DNA of 64,000 nt from Rhodococcoides kyotonense (GCF_900188125.1 NZ_FZOW01000020.1:1-64000), one strand, 5' to 3'. Shown: positions 9,001 through 17,010, counted from the first letter of the stretch. Numbers and translations: made by a program. The notes: generated by a model from the sequence alone, not told the origin.

Positions 9001-9300
9001 GCCGTAGAAACCGTCGTGATCGGTGATCGCGATGGCTTCGAGCCCGAGACGTACCGCCTCCTCGACCATCGCCTCCGGCTGGCTCGCGCCGTCGAGGAAA
9101 CTGAATGCAGAATGGGCGTGCAGCTCGGCGTACGCCGTCGTCGGCTCCGACGGACGCGACACCTCCTTCTCGTACGAAGCCCGCTTACGGGACCACGCCG
9201 GACTGTCACCCCCGTCGCCGACGACCTCCGGACGCGCCGGACGGCCCGACAGGACACGCTCCATCTCCGACCACGTAGGTGGGCCGTCGTTCCAACCCAT
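6022..9300 (-). CDS. dnaE2: Error-prone DNA polymerase DnaE2 (ImuC)
   Basis: 1092 residues from the chosen ATG (MGWNDGPPTW), which follows AGGAGG by 6 bases. A longer reading to 9357 would run through the LexA box and is rejected. This is a C-family polymerase used for translesion synthesis after DNA damage with ImuA' and ImuB. Domains: PHP (ELHAHSAFSFLDG near residue 80), polymerase palm with GRGSAANSAVCYAIGIT (about 405-421) and the catalytic aspartates in PDIDIDIESD (about 449-458), the fingers region, a helix-hairpin-helix part, and a C-terminal OB fold (VTFVNLEDETGMVNVV). DnaE2 lacks its own clamp-binding motif in studied species and is recruited by ImuB. A LexA box sits 18 bases upstream. 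The only other same-strand genes nearby belong to the iron operon, so it is probably monocistronic. Confidence 0.97.
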   Translation of the reverse strand: MGWNDGPPTWSEMERVLSGRPARPEVVGDGGDSPAWSRKRASYEKEVSRPSEPTTAYAELHAHSAFSFLDGASQPEAMVEEAVRLGLEAIAITDHDGFYGVVRFAEAARTLGIGTIFGAELSLGTARSRAGELDPDGSHLLVLARGQEGYRRLSREIAAAHLRGGVKGKPQYDFDRLSDAAGGHWQILTGCRKGHVRRALDTGGLSAADAALGDLVDRFGADRVSVELTHHGIAEDDERNDDLAQLARRYALPIVATTAAHYATPESGRLAMAMAAVRARSSLDDAAGWLAPTGGTHLRSGTEMARLFEHHPGAVRGAVDLGRECAFDLHLIAPKLPPFDVPAGYTEISYLRALAMDGAARRYGSRQSHPSAYAQIEYELEIVERLEFPGYFLVVHDIVDFCKTHDILCQGRGSAANSAVCYAIGITNVDPVANKLLFERFLAPERDGPPDIDIDIESDRREEAIQHVYEKYGRSYAAQVANVITYRGKSSVRDMARALGFSQGQQDAWSKQVTRWSKVGDQEDSEIPTSVLDLAQQIEGFPRHLGIHSGGMVICDRPIADVCPVEWATMADRSVLQWDKDDCAAVGLVKFDMLGLGMLSALHYMIDLVAEHKNVHVDLAEIDLSEKAVYDMLQRADSVGVFQVESRAQMATLPRLKPSEFYDLVVEVALIRPGPIQGGSVHPYIKRRNGLEPVTFDHPSLKKALERTLGVPLFQEQLMQMAIDVAGFSAAEADQLRRAMGSKRSPEKMDLLRERFYDGMKNLHGVTGDIADRIYEKLAAFANFGFPESHSQSFASLVFYSSWFKLHHPAAFCAGLLRAQPMGFYSPQSLVADARRHGVQVHGPDVNASSWYADLTGGGLEIRMGLADVRHIGQDLAERIVESRVLRGPFTSFVDLTGRVELSTSQAESLATAGALGCFGVTRREALWAAGAAAGERAHLLPGLGASTRAPVLPGMSDLDLALADVWATGVSPNSYPTQFFRDRLDEMGVIPANRLLQVPDGDRVLVGGAVTHRQRPATAGGVTFVNLEDETGMVNVVCSVGLWAKFRKLALTAPALFVRGKVQNAEGAVTVVADHLQLMDLRVRSKSRDFQ

Positions 9301-9318
9301 GGCCACCTCCTGAATGTT

Positions 9319-9334
9319 TCGAACGTATGTTCCC
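9319..9334. promoter_or_regulatory. LexA (SOS) box of dnaE2
   Basis: TCGAACGTATGTTCCC matches 10 of the 12 fixed bases of the actinobacterial SOS box TCGAAC-N4-GTTCGA. It ends 18 bases before the dnaE2 ATG and overlaps where the promoter must lie, which fits LexA repression relieved by DNA damage. The divergent transporter gene starts 68 bases away on the other side and could also be affected. Confidence 0.85.
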
Positions 9335-9402
9335 ATTACACCTCGAGCCACCGACACGAATCAATCGCCCGCTCGTGGCACCGATAGGCTCGCCCGGAAC
9401 GA

Positions 9403-11568
9403 ATGCGCATCCCCTTCGACAAGAGCCGGAGATCTCGAGTGACACGTTGGGCCTCTTTCGTCGTCGCGAGGAAACGATGGGTCCTCACCATCGCCGTGGT
9501 GCTCGTCGCACTCAGCGGCATCTGGGGTCTCGGAGTGTTCGGCAAACTCAGCGAAGGCGGGTTCGTCGACCCCGGTAGTGAAGCGGCGCAGGTCAGCTCG
9601 CTCGTCGCGAACCTCGGCCAGCAGAGCCCCGACATCGTGGCCATCTACACACCGCCCGAGGGCAAGACCGTCGACGACATCGCCCCCGACGTCGAGGCCG
9701 TGCTGAACGACTTCCAGGGCGACTACACGGTCGAGAACGTCACGTCGTACTGGACGGCGAACGAAGCCGCCAAGCCGTTGCTGCTCTCGAACGACGGCAC
9801 CAAGGCCCTCGCCACCGTCACGCTCGGCCCGAACTCGGGCGTCTCCTTCGCGACGTTCGGTCAGCTCCTCCCGCACCTCGAGGTACCCGGCGTCACCTCT
9901 CAGTTCGCAGGCGGTTCCGTCGTCGGCGTCTCGTTCAGCACGACCCTGCAGAACGATCTGGTCCGTTCCGAGGCCATCGCGATCCCCATCACGCTCGTGC
10001 TGCTGATCGTCATCTTCGGCGGTGTCGTCGCCGCAGCAGTTCCAGTGTTCGTCGGAATCCTCAGTGTCGTCGCCGCACTCGCGATTCTGCGCGTGCTGAC
10101 GACGTTCACCGAGGTGAGCTCGTTCTCCATCAATGTCGCCTCCCTCCTCGGACTCGGCCTCGCGATCGACTACGGCCTGTTCATCGTCAGCCGCTTCCGG
10201 GAAGAAATGCGCGAAGGCAAGAGCCCCGCCGACGCCACCGTGCGCACGGTGCTGACCGCCGGACGGACGATCGTCTTCTCCGGCCTCCTGCTGATCTGCG
10301 CCTTCGCCGGGATGCTCGTGTTCCCGCAACCGGTCGTCAAATCGCTCGGCTTCGGCGCGATGGCCGCCGTCGCAGGCGCAGCAGTTCTGTCATTGACGGC
10401 CGTACCCGCCCTGCTCGCGATCCTCGGACCCCGAATCAACTCGTGGACCTGGAGCAAGACCGCGTCGGATCGCGGCGACGCGCGCGCACGGAAGTTCTGG
10501 GGAGGCGTCGTGACCCGGGTGATGCGCAAACCCGGAATCGTCGCCACCGTCATCGTCGCCGGACTACTGGTGCTGTCCGCACCGATTCTGAAGGTGGCAC
10601 TCGGCGAAGTCGACTACACAGCACTTCCCGCGGACGACCCCGCACGCGTCGCCGTCGAGACACTCAGCAGCGAATTCCCGACGACGGGCGACGGCGCGAC
10701 CGTCGTCCTGCGCGGCACGGACGGCACCAAACCACAAGGCAGCCCGATCGCCGACGTCACTCGCCAAGCCGGAGACGTCGCCGGAATCGCCAGTGTCGAG
10801 TTCCGTGGTTCGTCGGACGATTTCGTCGTCCTGCAGGCGTCGTACAGCGAACCGAGCGACGGAAGCACCGAGGCCGAATCGCAGAGCTCCGCCGTCCGAG
10901 GACTCCGCGACATCACGCCGCCGGACGGCACCGAGATACTCGTCGGCGGCAACAGGGCACTCACCGACGACGGCAACGCCGCGATCGCAGCCTGGCTACC
11001 CGCGATGATCGCGATCATGGTGACCTCCACGCTGATCCTGCTGTTCCTCGCGTTCGGTTCGATCGTGCTGCCGATCAAGGCAGTTCTCATGGCCGGACTC
11101 AGCCTGGGCGCCACCTTCGGCGTACTCACGTGGGTGTTCCAGGAAGGACACGGCGCGGGTCTGCTGGGCGTGACACCAGCTCCACTCGAAGCGACGTTCG
11201 TCGTGCTCATCCTCGCCGTCGTCTTCGGCCTCTCGACCGACTACGAGGTGTTCCTGATGTCCCGCATGGTCGAAGCTCGAGCAGCAGGTGCGACGACGGA
11301 AGAAGCCGTCGTCATCGGTGCCCAACGCACCGGACGGATCGTCACCGCGGCAGCACTGATTCTCATCGTCGTAACCGGGGCGTTCACCATCTCCGAACTG
11401 TCGATCATGCGATTCCTCGGCCTCGGCATGATCGTTGCGCTGATCGTCGACGCCACCATCATCCGCATGCTCCTCGTGCCGTCCCTCGTCAAGCTGATGG
11501 GCGAGGCGAACTGGTGGGCTCCCGCCTGGATGAAGAAGGTGCACGACAAGGTGGGTATCGGGCACTGA
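9403..11568 (+). CDS. MMPL/RND-family membrane transporter
   Basis: 721 residues with the two-fold MMPL architecture. One N-terminal helix (about 24-45) is followed by an extracytoplasmic domain of about 125 residues. A helix bundle (about 175-345) carries GLGLAIDYGLFIVSRFRE (about 249), then come a second extracytoplasmic domain (about 370-525) and a second bundle carrying VFGLSTDYEVFLMSRM (about 606). The paired G-x-x-x-DY motifs are the known proton-relay aspartate sites of MmpL proteins. Family members export lipids or drugs using proton motive force. At this size it resembles the short YdfJ-like MMPL group rather than MmpL3. The neighbour downstream is a fatty acyl-CoA reductase-like fusion, so a lipid link is conceivable but only inferred. 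Confidence 0.92.
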   Translation: MRIPFDKSRRSRVTRWASFVVARKRWVLTIAVVLVALSGIWGLGVFGKLSEGGFVDPGSEAAQVSSLVANLGQQSPDIVAIYTPPEGKTVDDIAPDVEAVLNDFQGDYTVENVTSYWTANEAAKPLLLSNDGTKALATVTLGPNSGVSFATFGQLLPHLEVPGVTSQFAGGSVVGVSFSTTLQNDLVRSEAIAIPITLVLLIVIFGGVVAAAVPVFVGILSVVAALAILRVLTTFTEVSSFSINVASLLGLGLAIDYGLFIVSRFREEMREGKSPADATVRTVLTAGRTIVFSGLLLICAFAGMLVFPQPVVKSLGFGAMAAVAGAAVLSLTAVPALLAILGPRINSWTWSKTASDRGDARARKFWGGVVTRVMRKPGIVATVIVAGLLVLSAPILKVALGEVDYTALPADDPARVAVETLSSEFPTTGDGATVVLRGTDGTKPQGSPIADVTRQAGDVAGIASVEFRGSSDDFVVLQASYSEPSDGSTEAESQSSAVRGLRDITPPDGTEILVGGNRALTDDGNAAIAAWLPAMIAIMVTSTLILLFLAFGSIVLPIKAVLMAGLSLGATFGVLTWVFQEGHGAGLLGVTPAPLEATFVVLILAVVFGLSTDYEVFLMSRMVEARAAGATTEEAVVIGAQRTGRIVTAAALILIVVTGAFTISELSIMRFLGLGMIVALIVDATIIRMLLVPSLVKLMGEANWWAPAWMKKVHDKVGIGH

Positions 11569-11595
11569 GTGGGTCTGGGCTCGCTGCTCCCGAAG

Positions 11596-11793
11596 TGACC
11601 GAATGTCACCCTCGCTCACTCTGAGTGACTGAATGACGCCCTCGCTCACCCAGCCCACCCCGCCAAGTGACCGAATGTCACCCTCGCTCACTCTGAGTGA
11701 CCAAATGACGCCCTCGCTCCCCCAGAGTGACCGAATGACGCCCTCGCTCACCCAGCCCACCCCGCCGAGTGACCGAATGTGACATTCGGTCAC
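11596..11793. repeat. Intergenic tandem repeat block, six units
   Basis: Six copies of AGTGACCGAATGNCNCCCTC-like units start at 11596, 11626, 11666, 11696, 11726 and 11768. Spacing is 30, 40, 30, 30 and 42 bases; the longer intervals contain CAGCCCACCCCGCC. The 70-base pair unit (11596-11665) is nearly repeated at 11666, so the block shows second-order duplication. The last copy closes into a palindrome. It fills the space between the transporter and SDR genes. A minus-strand reading through it gives a repetitive peptide, which I do not believe is a gene. Confidence 0.85.
11769..11793. terminator. Perfect inverted repeat ending the repeat block
   Basis: GTGACCGAATGT and ACATTCGGTCAC flank a single G: 12-bp arms with no mismatch. 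It could be a transcription terminator for the transporter or a REP-like palindrome from which the tandem units arose. There is no T-run, which is common for actinobacterial terminators. Confidence 0.5.
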
Positions 11794-11852
11794 CCCAGGA
11801 AGGGACCGAACCGGACTGGCCGCGGAACTTACCAAGGAGTAAGTTGTCGACC

Positions 11853-13853
11853 ATGGCGAACTACATCGTTACCGGCGGTACGGGTTTCCTCGGGCAGAAC
11901 GTGCTGCCGTTGCTGTTGGACCGCGACCCGTCGGCGCAGATTCACGTTCTCGTTCGCCCGCACTCGATCGGGAAGCTCGAGCAGCAGGTCGCCGGCCTCG
12001 ACGGTAAGGATCGGGTACATCCGATCGTCGGCGATCTCACCGAACCCGAACTCGGTCTACAGGACACCCCCGAGGGCATCGACCACATCGTGCACCTCGG
12101 CGCGATCTACGACATGACCGCAGGCGACGAGCAGGCGGCAACCAACGTCGAGGGCACACGTGCGGTCGTGGAACTCGCGGTACGGACCGGCGCTCGGCTG
12201 CACCACGTCTCGTCGATCGCCGTTGCCGGTGACCATCGGGGCACGTTCACCGAGGACGATTTCGACGAAGGACAAGGCTTCCCGACGCCGTATCACCGGA
12301 CGAAGTTCGAATCGGAGGCGATAGTTCGCGAATCCGCGACGGATTGGCGGGTATACCGGCCGTCGGCAGTGGTGGGGCGGTCGGACACGGGTGCCATCGA
12401 CAAGATCGACGGGCCGTACTTCTTCTTCCCGTTGTTCGCCGAACTGGCAAAACTGCCCGACGCGTTTCCGGTCACCGTTCCCGACATCGGCGCCACCAAC
12501 CTGGTCCCCGTCGACTACGTCGCGGCGGCCCTCGTCGAACTGATTCACCGTAACCCGCTGCAGCAGCGAGTATTTCATCTCGTCAATCCCGATCCTCAAC
12601 CGATGACCGAGGTCTACCGCGCATTCGGACGCGCAGCGGGGTCAGGCGCGAAGGTCGTCGGGATACCGGGTCTCGTTGCGGCACCGGTCGTCTCACCCCG
12701 CTTCGACGTCGTCAGATCGGGCCGTGACGCGATCATGTCGCGTCTCGGCGTACCACCCGTGATGCTGGATCACCTGACACTACCGACGACCTTCGACTCC
12801 ACGGCCACACAGAATACGTTGCGCGACAGCGGAATTGCACCACCTCCACTGGCATCGTACGCAGATGTTCTCTGGGACTTCTGGCAACAGAACCTGGATC
12901 CCGATCGAGCTCGTCGTCAGGATCCGCGCGGCCCGCTGGTCGGACGCCACATCGTCATCACCGGTGGGTCGTCGGGAATCGGCGAGGCAAGCGCAGCCGC
13001 CGCTGCCCGCAAGGGCGCGACGGTCATTCTCCTCGCCCGCGGAGCCGAGCAACTCGAATCGGTCGTCGCGCATATTCGGTCGAAAGGTGGTGACGCATAC
13101 GGCTACCCGTGCGACGTCACCGACACCGAATCCGTCGACCAGACGGTCAAGGCGATTCTGAGCGAACACGGCCACGTCGACATGCTCGTCAACAACGCGG
13201 GACGCTCGATCCGCCGGTCCCTGTACCGCTCGACCGATCGGTTGCACGACTTCGAGCGAACGATGGCCGTCAACTACTTCGGCGCTGTCCGACTCGTCCT
13301 CGCACTGCTGCCACATATGCGCCGACGACGCTTCGGCCACATCGTCAACATCAGTAGCGCTGCGGTGCAAGGGCATACGCCGAGATTTGCAGCCTATGTC
13401 GCGAGCAAGGCCGCACTCGACGGGTTCGCCGACGTCGCGGCGGCCGAAACCCTGTCCGACGGAATCACGTTCACGACCATCCACATGCCACTCGTCGCGA
13501 CACCGATGATCGCGCCGACCGGAGACAAGAACGTCGGCCCGGTCGTATCGCCGGAGAAGGCCGCGGCGATGGTGATTCGAGCGCTCGTGGACAAGCCGAA
13601 ACGTATCGACACTCCGCTCGGAACGCTTGGCCAGTTCAGCAGCATCTTCGTTCCGGGGCGCAAGGACCGCACGATGCACCAGTTCTATCGGCGCTTCCCC
13701 GATTCCGCCGCAGCCAAAGGGGAATCGACCGCCACGCCGTCGATGCCTGCCGGTTATCGGCACCCAGCGGAGTACGACGCGTCCAGTGCGGGAGCTCGCG
13801 TCGCGAAACTGGCACGACGACTCGGCCGCTTGGTACCCGGCGCCAACTGGTGA
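11853..13853 (+). CDS. Fused double short-chain dehydrogenase, AcrA1-like fatty acyl-CoA reductase
   Basis: 666 residues from an ATG preceded by AAGGAG. Two complete Rossmann modules are fused. The first is an extended SDR (TGGTGFLG at 7-14, YHRTK near 147-151) of the male-sterility/thioester-reductase type. The second is a classical SDR (TGGSSGIG near 368-375, NNAG, YVASK near 515-519). The same fusion is known from the AcrA1 family (Rv3391 in M. tuberculosis) and related enzymes that reduce fatty acyl-CoA to aldehyde or alcohol, for example in wax-ester synthesis. Position beside imuB and guaA also matches Rv3391. The substrate is inference. Its stop abuts that of the convergent membrane gene with no gap. 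Confidence 0.87.
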   Translation: MANYIVTGGTGFLGQNVLPLLLDRDPSAQIHVLVRPHSIGKLEQQVAGLDGKDRVHPIVGDLTEPELGLQDTPEGIDHIVHLGAIYDMTAGDEQAATNVEGTRAVVELAVRTGARLHHVSSIAVAGDHRGTFTEDDFDEGQGFPTPYHRTKFESEAIVRESATDWRVYRPSAVVGRSDTGAIDKIDGPYFFFPLFAELAKLPDAFPVTVPDIGATNLVPVDYVAAALVELIHRNPLQQRVFHLVNPDPQPMTEVYRAFGRAAGSGAKVVGIPGLVAAPVVSPRFDVVRSGRDAIMSRLGVPPVMLDHLTLPTTFDSTATQNTLRDSGIAPPPLASYADVLWDFWQQNLDPDRARRQDPRGPLVGRHIVITGGSSGIGEASAAAAARKGATVILLARGAEQLESVVAHIRSKGGDAYGYPCDVTDTESVDQTVKAILSEHGHVDMLVNNAGRSIRRSLYRSTDRLHDFERTMAVNYFGAVRLVLALLPHMRRRRFGHIVNISSAAVQGHTPRFAAYVASKAALDGFADVAAAETLSDGITFTTIHMPLVATPMIAPTGDKNVGPVVSPEKAAAMVIRALVDKPKRIDTPLGTLGQFSSIFVPGRKDRTMHQFYRRFPDSAAAKGESTATPSMPAGYRHPAEYDASSAGARVAKLARRLGRLVPGANW

Positions 13854-14381
13854 TCAGGTTCGGCGACGGAGAGCTCGCGACCAGATTGTCGTGAACCCGA
13901 CTCCCAAGTAGGTCAGGCATCCCAGTGCCAGGGCCCATTTGCTCACGCTCACAGCGGTTGTCGCGCGCACGACGGAATCGGTGATGTGCTCGGGGTGATC
14001 CAACAGATGCAGTCCGACGACATTCTCGACGTAGTCCCCGGCCGCGGAGATCACCGGTGCCGCTGCGAGTATCTTCGCGGTCCGCGGGTGCAGGTCCGAG
14101 AGTTCGCCGAGCCTCGTCGCCCCGGCGCGCAGTGCCATCGCATAGAGGGCCGGGTGCACGAAGTCCGGATAGTAGTGACTGCGGAAACGCGCTGTCGTCA
14201 CACCGTCCATCGAATTCAAGATCTGTCGATAGCGGTCGGCCGACCAGGCCGTCTGAACTTCGAGTACGCGTGGCCCGGCAGGACCGAGCATCCGTACGAT
14301 ATTCGCTTGCGACACAACGAAAATGGCCGACCAGGCGATGAGCGGCACATCCCGTTTCGTGATCGTCCTACGCAATTCCAT
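13854..14381 (-). CDS. Hypothetical membrane protein downstream of imuB
   Basis: 175 residues from MELRRTITKR; an upstream ATG at 14429 would overlap imuB and adds a doubtful tail. I do not recognise a named family. Hydrophobic segments lie near the N-terminus (LIAWSAIFVVSQANIV), in the middle (KILAAAPVISAAGDYVENVVG) and at the C-terminus (WALALGCLTYLGVGFTTIW), with a basic end RALRRRT. It follows imuB by 20 bases on the same strand, so it may be co-transcribed with the SOS operon. Whether it shares function with the mutasome is unknown. Confidence 0.7.
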   Translation of the reverse strand: MELRRTITKRDVPLIAWSAIFVVSQANIVRMLGPAGPRVLEVQTAWSADRYRQILNSMDGVTTARFRSHYYPDFVHPALYAMALRAGATRLGELSDLHPRTAKILAAAPVISAAGDYVENVVGLHLLDHPEHITDSVVRATTAVSVSKWALALGCLTYLGVGFTTIWSRALRRRT

Positions 14382-14401
14382 ATGCAGATGGTAGAGCGTC
14401 C

Positions 14402-15955
14402 TCACTCGTAGAAACCTTCGACGCGCCACCCGTCGGTGTCGTATGCCAGCAACAGCATCCGGTTCTCCTCGATGTACACCTGCAGCCGCGCACCACGGTT
14501 ACCGACGGCGGGGTCCCACCAGCGCTCGTCGACCGACCACGGGCCTGCCCACCCCACCACTGCCCACTTCTTGCTGCCCCATCGAAGGACGGCAGGCTTC
14601 CGATCGAAATCGCCTCGCTCCTCGACGTGTACCGACGTGCCGAGTGAATCCTCCAGCATCACTTCGGGACGTGACTCCATCACCGCAGCGGGTGCCGGTT
14701 GCGGCAGCTTTCCCGGCCACGGCGCCGACGGATCACGTCGAGGAACCAATTCGTCTCCCAACGACCGAAGCGTGACTCGTTCGGCGGGACTTCGGCCACC
14801 GCTGAGCACACCGATCTTCACGGCGTCTCCGCCGAGAAGGCCCTGCACTCGCACCAGCGCACGACGCGCCCTCTCGTCCTCGTCTCCGACGCTTCCCCAA
14901 AGCCCCAACTGGAGCTCACCGGCAGCGACGACCTCGACGGGTTCGAGCCGAAGGGTCGTGATGCCCGCGGTCGGTTTGCTCTCGCTGCGGCCGGTGAGCC
15001 ACCCGTCGAGTTGCCATCGCACCCGATCGGCCGTGCCCTCGGGAGTCAGCGGTTCGGCACATCGCCAGATGCGAGAGAGGTTCTCGCCGTTGCCGGTGGA
15101 TGCATGCACCAGCAGTCGTGTGCACGCGACACCGGCTGCAGCGAGCTTGGTGTGCAGCTTCTCGGCCATCCCGCGGCCTGCGAAGGCTGCGGCGTCGACA
15201 CGATCGATCGGCGGATCGCACGAATGCTCGATGTTCAGATCGGGCGGCAGTGCACGAGCGGATGGAGGTCGCTCCGGCTCGCCGCGAGCGCTGCGATGAG
15301 CCAACACGGCATCGGTCCCGAACCGCGACGCCACGTCACCGGGAGTGAGCGCGGCGAAGGCCCCGATGGTGCGAAGTCCGAGTCGCCGCAACAGGTCGAT
15401 CAACTCGCCCCTGTCCTGTGCGGCGAGACTCGGCTCCGCGGCGAGTTCGGCCACCGGAAGCGAGGACAGGAACTGCGCACCGCCACCACGCGGAACGACG
15501 ACCGCATGACGCGCGGCGATGACAGCCGTCGTCAACTCGTCGGCGATGCCGATCTGACACTCCACCCCGGCGCTCGATGCCTGGTCGATGAGTCGTTCGG
15601 CGGCAGAGTGTTCCGATCCGAAGTACCTGCTCACCCCGCGGGCTCCGAGTATCAGCAGCCCGGGCCGCAGAATTTCCACGCCGGGCGCGACGGCATCGAT
15701 GGCCGCTGCGACGGGCTCGAACAGACGCCCGTCACGATCCGGGTCCGCGGTCGTGACGTACACACCGGGGCATCGCGCCTGCGCTTCTCGCTTGCGCAAC
15801 CCTCGACGAACGCCCTCCGTGCGAGCCGTCGCCGAACACGCGATCACCCGATTGCCCGACGTCACCGCCACCGGGTGCGTCGCGGGAAGATCCGCGACGG
15901 CCGCAGCAGCCACCGCGGGCCAGTCCGGACACCACAGCGCAAGAACGCGACTCAT
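14402..15955 (-). CDS. imuB: ImuB, catalytically dead Y-family polymerase scaffold
   Basis: 517 residues. It has the DinB-like palm, little-finger and C-terminal extension of ImuB. The N-terminus LALWCPDWP replaces the first catalytic Asp block of active Y-family polymerases, and the second acidic pair is also absent; this loss is the hallmark of ImuB. A beta-clamp-binding motif LQLGLWG is at about residue 352-358, where M. tuberculosis ImuB carries QLPLWG. ImuB bridges the clamp, ImuA' and DnaE2 during SOS mutagenesis. Its GTG/ATG region overlaps the imuA' stop by 4 bases, so translation is coupled. Regulation is through the LexA box ahead of imuA'. Confidence 0.95.
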   Translation of the reverse strand: MSRVLALWCPDWPAVAAAAVADLPATHPVAVTSGNRVIACSATARTEGVRRGLRKREAQARCPGVYVTTADPDRDGRLFEPVAAAIDAVAPGVEILRPGLLILGARGVSRYFGSEHSAAERLIDQASSAGVECQIGIADELTTAVIAARHAVVVPRGGGAQFLSSLPVAELAAEPSLAAQDRGELIDLLRRLGLRTIGAFAALTPGDVASRFGTDAVLAHRSARGEPERPPSARALPPDLNIEHSCDPPIDRVDAAAFAGRGMAEKLHTKLAAAGVACTRLLVHASTGNGENLSRIWRCAEPLTPEGTADRVRWQLDGWLTGRSESKPTAGITTLRLEPVEVVAAGELQLGLWGSVGDEDERARRALVRVQGLLGGDAVKIGVLSGGRSPAERVTLRSLGDELVPRRDPSAPWPGKLPQPAPAAVMESRPEVMLEDSLGTSVHVEERGDFDRKPAVLRWGSKKWAVVGWAGPWSVDERWWDPAVGNRGARLQVYIEENRMLLLAYDTDGWRVEGFYE

Positions 15956-16800
15956 GCCAGCACCGCGAGATCACCGGCGGTGGAATCGAACGCGGTGGAA
16001 TCGAACGCGGCAGTGCGGCTTTCGGATGCCACCGACCACTGCATTCGCCCCTGCTCGGATCGAAGATCGAAACACGTGGTGCGCGGACGCATCGCCTTGC
16101 CCTGTGCGCGCACTTCCAACTGCAGATTCCGCAGTCGTCCACGTCCGGACCGAGCGCCGGTGCCGACCCCTCCGTAACTCCGCACCACGGCGTCCAGACG
16201 TAGTTCGACGCCGTCCCACTGGCCGTCCGTCACCACCAGCGTTGCCCCTTTGCTTCGGGCACGCGCCACCACGGCACGTGCCCGCGACGGTGGCACCGAC
16301 CTCCCGCCCAGTCCGAGTACGACGAGGTCCAGACCGTCGAGCAGGATCGCCGCCACCTCGACCGGATCCTCACCCGGATCGGGTACGACGGCCAATCTGT
16401 GCAGCTCGGCACCCATCTCGGCGGCTGCGAGCAAGCCGAACCTCGGCTGACCGACCACTGCGACATGTCTGCCCGACGCCGTGACCGCAGCCACCATGCC
16501 GAGCAACAGCGAACCCGCACCGGACACTGCAGCCACCGATCCGCGTACCAAGCCTCCGTGCGGAAGGATCGAAGCAAGAGCATCGGGAACCGGCAACACC
16601 GCTTTCCGTGGAACATCCGGCTCGGGTTCCGGCCGTTGTCGGACCATGGGTGCAGGATGAGGTGCCGGGTGACGAACAGCGCGTTCTTCACCCCTCGCGG
16701 GGACCGACGCCATGCGACGCCTCAGATACTCGACACGCTCCGGCAACGACATGTCCGCCATGGCTGCGTCGTCGCCCGGTGCACCAGCTGGAACAGGCAT
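15952..16800 (-). CDS. imuA': ImuA' mutasome protein (RecA-like fold)
   Basis: 282 residues from ATG MPVPAGAPGD, preceded by GGGGAG at 6 bases; another in-frame ATG at 16761 lacks such a site. After a Pro/Arg-rich linker the protein has a RecA-like core: LVRGSVAAVSGAGSLLLGMV occupies the P-loop position but lacks the GKT/S lysine, as in other ImuA' proteins. The sheet strands HVAVVGQPRFGLL and LDLVVLGLGG follow. ImuA' binds ImuB and RecA and is needed for DnaE2-dependent mutagenesis in mycobacteria. The C-terminus contains a short duplicated AFDST AFDST, from a 12-base direct repeat near 15980-16005. It is the first gene of the imuA'-imuB operon, 72 bases downstream of a LexA box. Confidence 0.93.
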   Translation of the reverse strand: MPVPAGAPGDDAAMADMSLPERVEYLRRRMASVPARGEERAVRHPAPHPAPMVRQRPEPEPDVPRKAVLPVPDALASILPHGGLVRGSVAAVSGAGSLLLGMVAAVTASGRHVAVVGQPRFGLLAAAEMGAELHRLAVVPDPGEDPVEVAAILLDGLDLVVLGLGGRSVPPSRARAVVARARSKGATLVVTDGQWDGVELRLDAVVRSYGGVGTGARSGRGRLRNLQLEVRAQGKAMRPRTTCFDLRSEQGRMQWSVASESRTAAFDSTAFDSTAGDLAVLA

Positions 16801-16871
16801 GCGAACTCCCCGAACAATCGACGAAATATGACACTCGGGCCGATCCGGAAGGCGGCGGGGAAGTACGCCTT

Positions 16872-16887
16872 TCGAACAGACTTTCGA
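16872..16887. promoter_or_regulatory. LexA (SOS) box of imuA'-imuB
   Basis: TCGAACAGACTTTCGA matches 11 of the 12 fixed bases of TCGAAC-N4-GTTCGA. It lies 72 bases upstream of the imuA' ATG, in the 210-base divergent gap shared with a Ser/Thr kinase gene. With the dnaE2 site this puts all three mutasome genes under LexA. Confidence 0.87.
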
Positions 16888-17010
16888 ACTCCTATCCAGT
16901 AAAGCCGGTGCGGCGACGCTCGTCAAGACGGCTCCGAAACCGCAGGTGAAAGAGCCGACGCGCACTCCTGTGATGCCTCGTCGGCACGGAGTACAGCAGT
17001 CAACTAACCT

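Noticed and set aside
9301..9357. N-terminal extension of DnaE2 to 9357
   Set aside because: It would put the LexA box inside the coding region; the ATG at 9300 has AGGAGG at proper distance.
11596..11793. Possible CRISPR array
   Set aside because: Units are contiguous tandem copies without unique spacers, and no cas genes are near.
10996..11835. Minus-strand frame of 279 codons with a repetitive peptide (SEGVIRSL-like units)
   Set aside because: It is the translation of the intergenic DNA repeat plus the antisense of the transporter gene; no ribosome-binding site, and repeats of 30 bases automatically stay in frame.
15976..16010. Frame-preserving duplication near the imuA' C-terminus (AFDST twice) as a possible frameshift
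   Set aside because: The 12-base repeat keeps the frame and the stop overlaps imuB normally, so it is only a small in-frame duplication.
16801..16840. Second LexA-like site close to the imuA' start (TTGTTCGG region)
   Set aside because: Only one half-site fits; the 16872-16887 site matches 11 of 12 bases.
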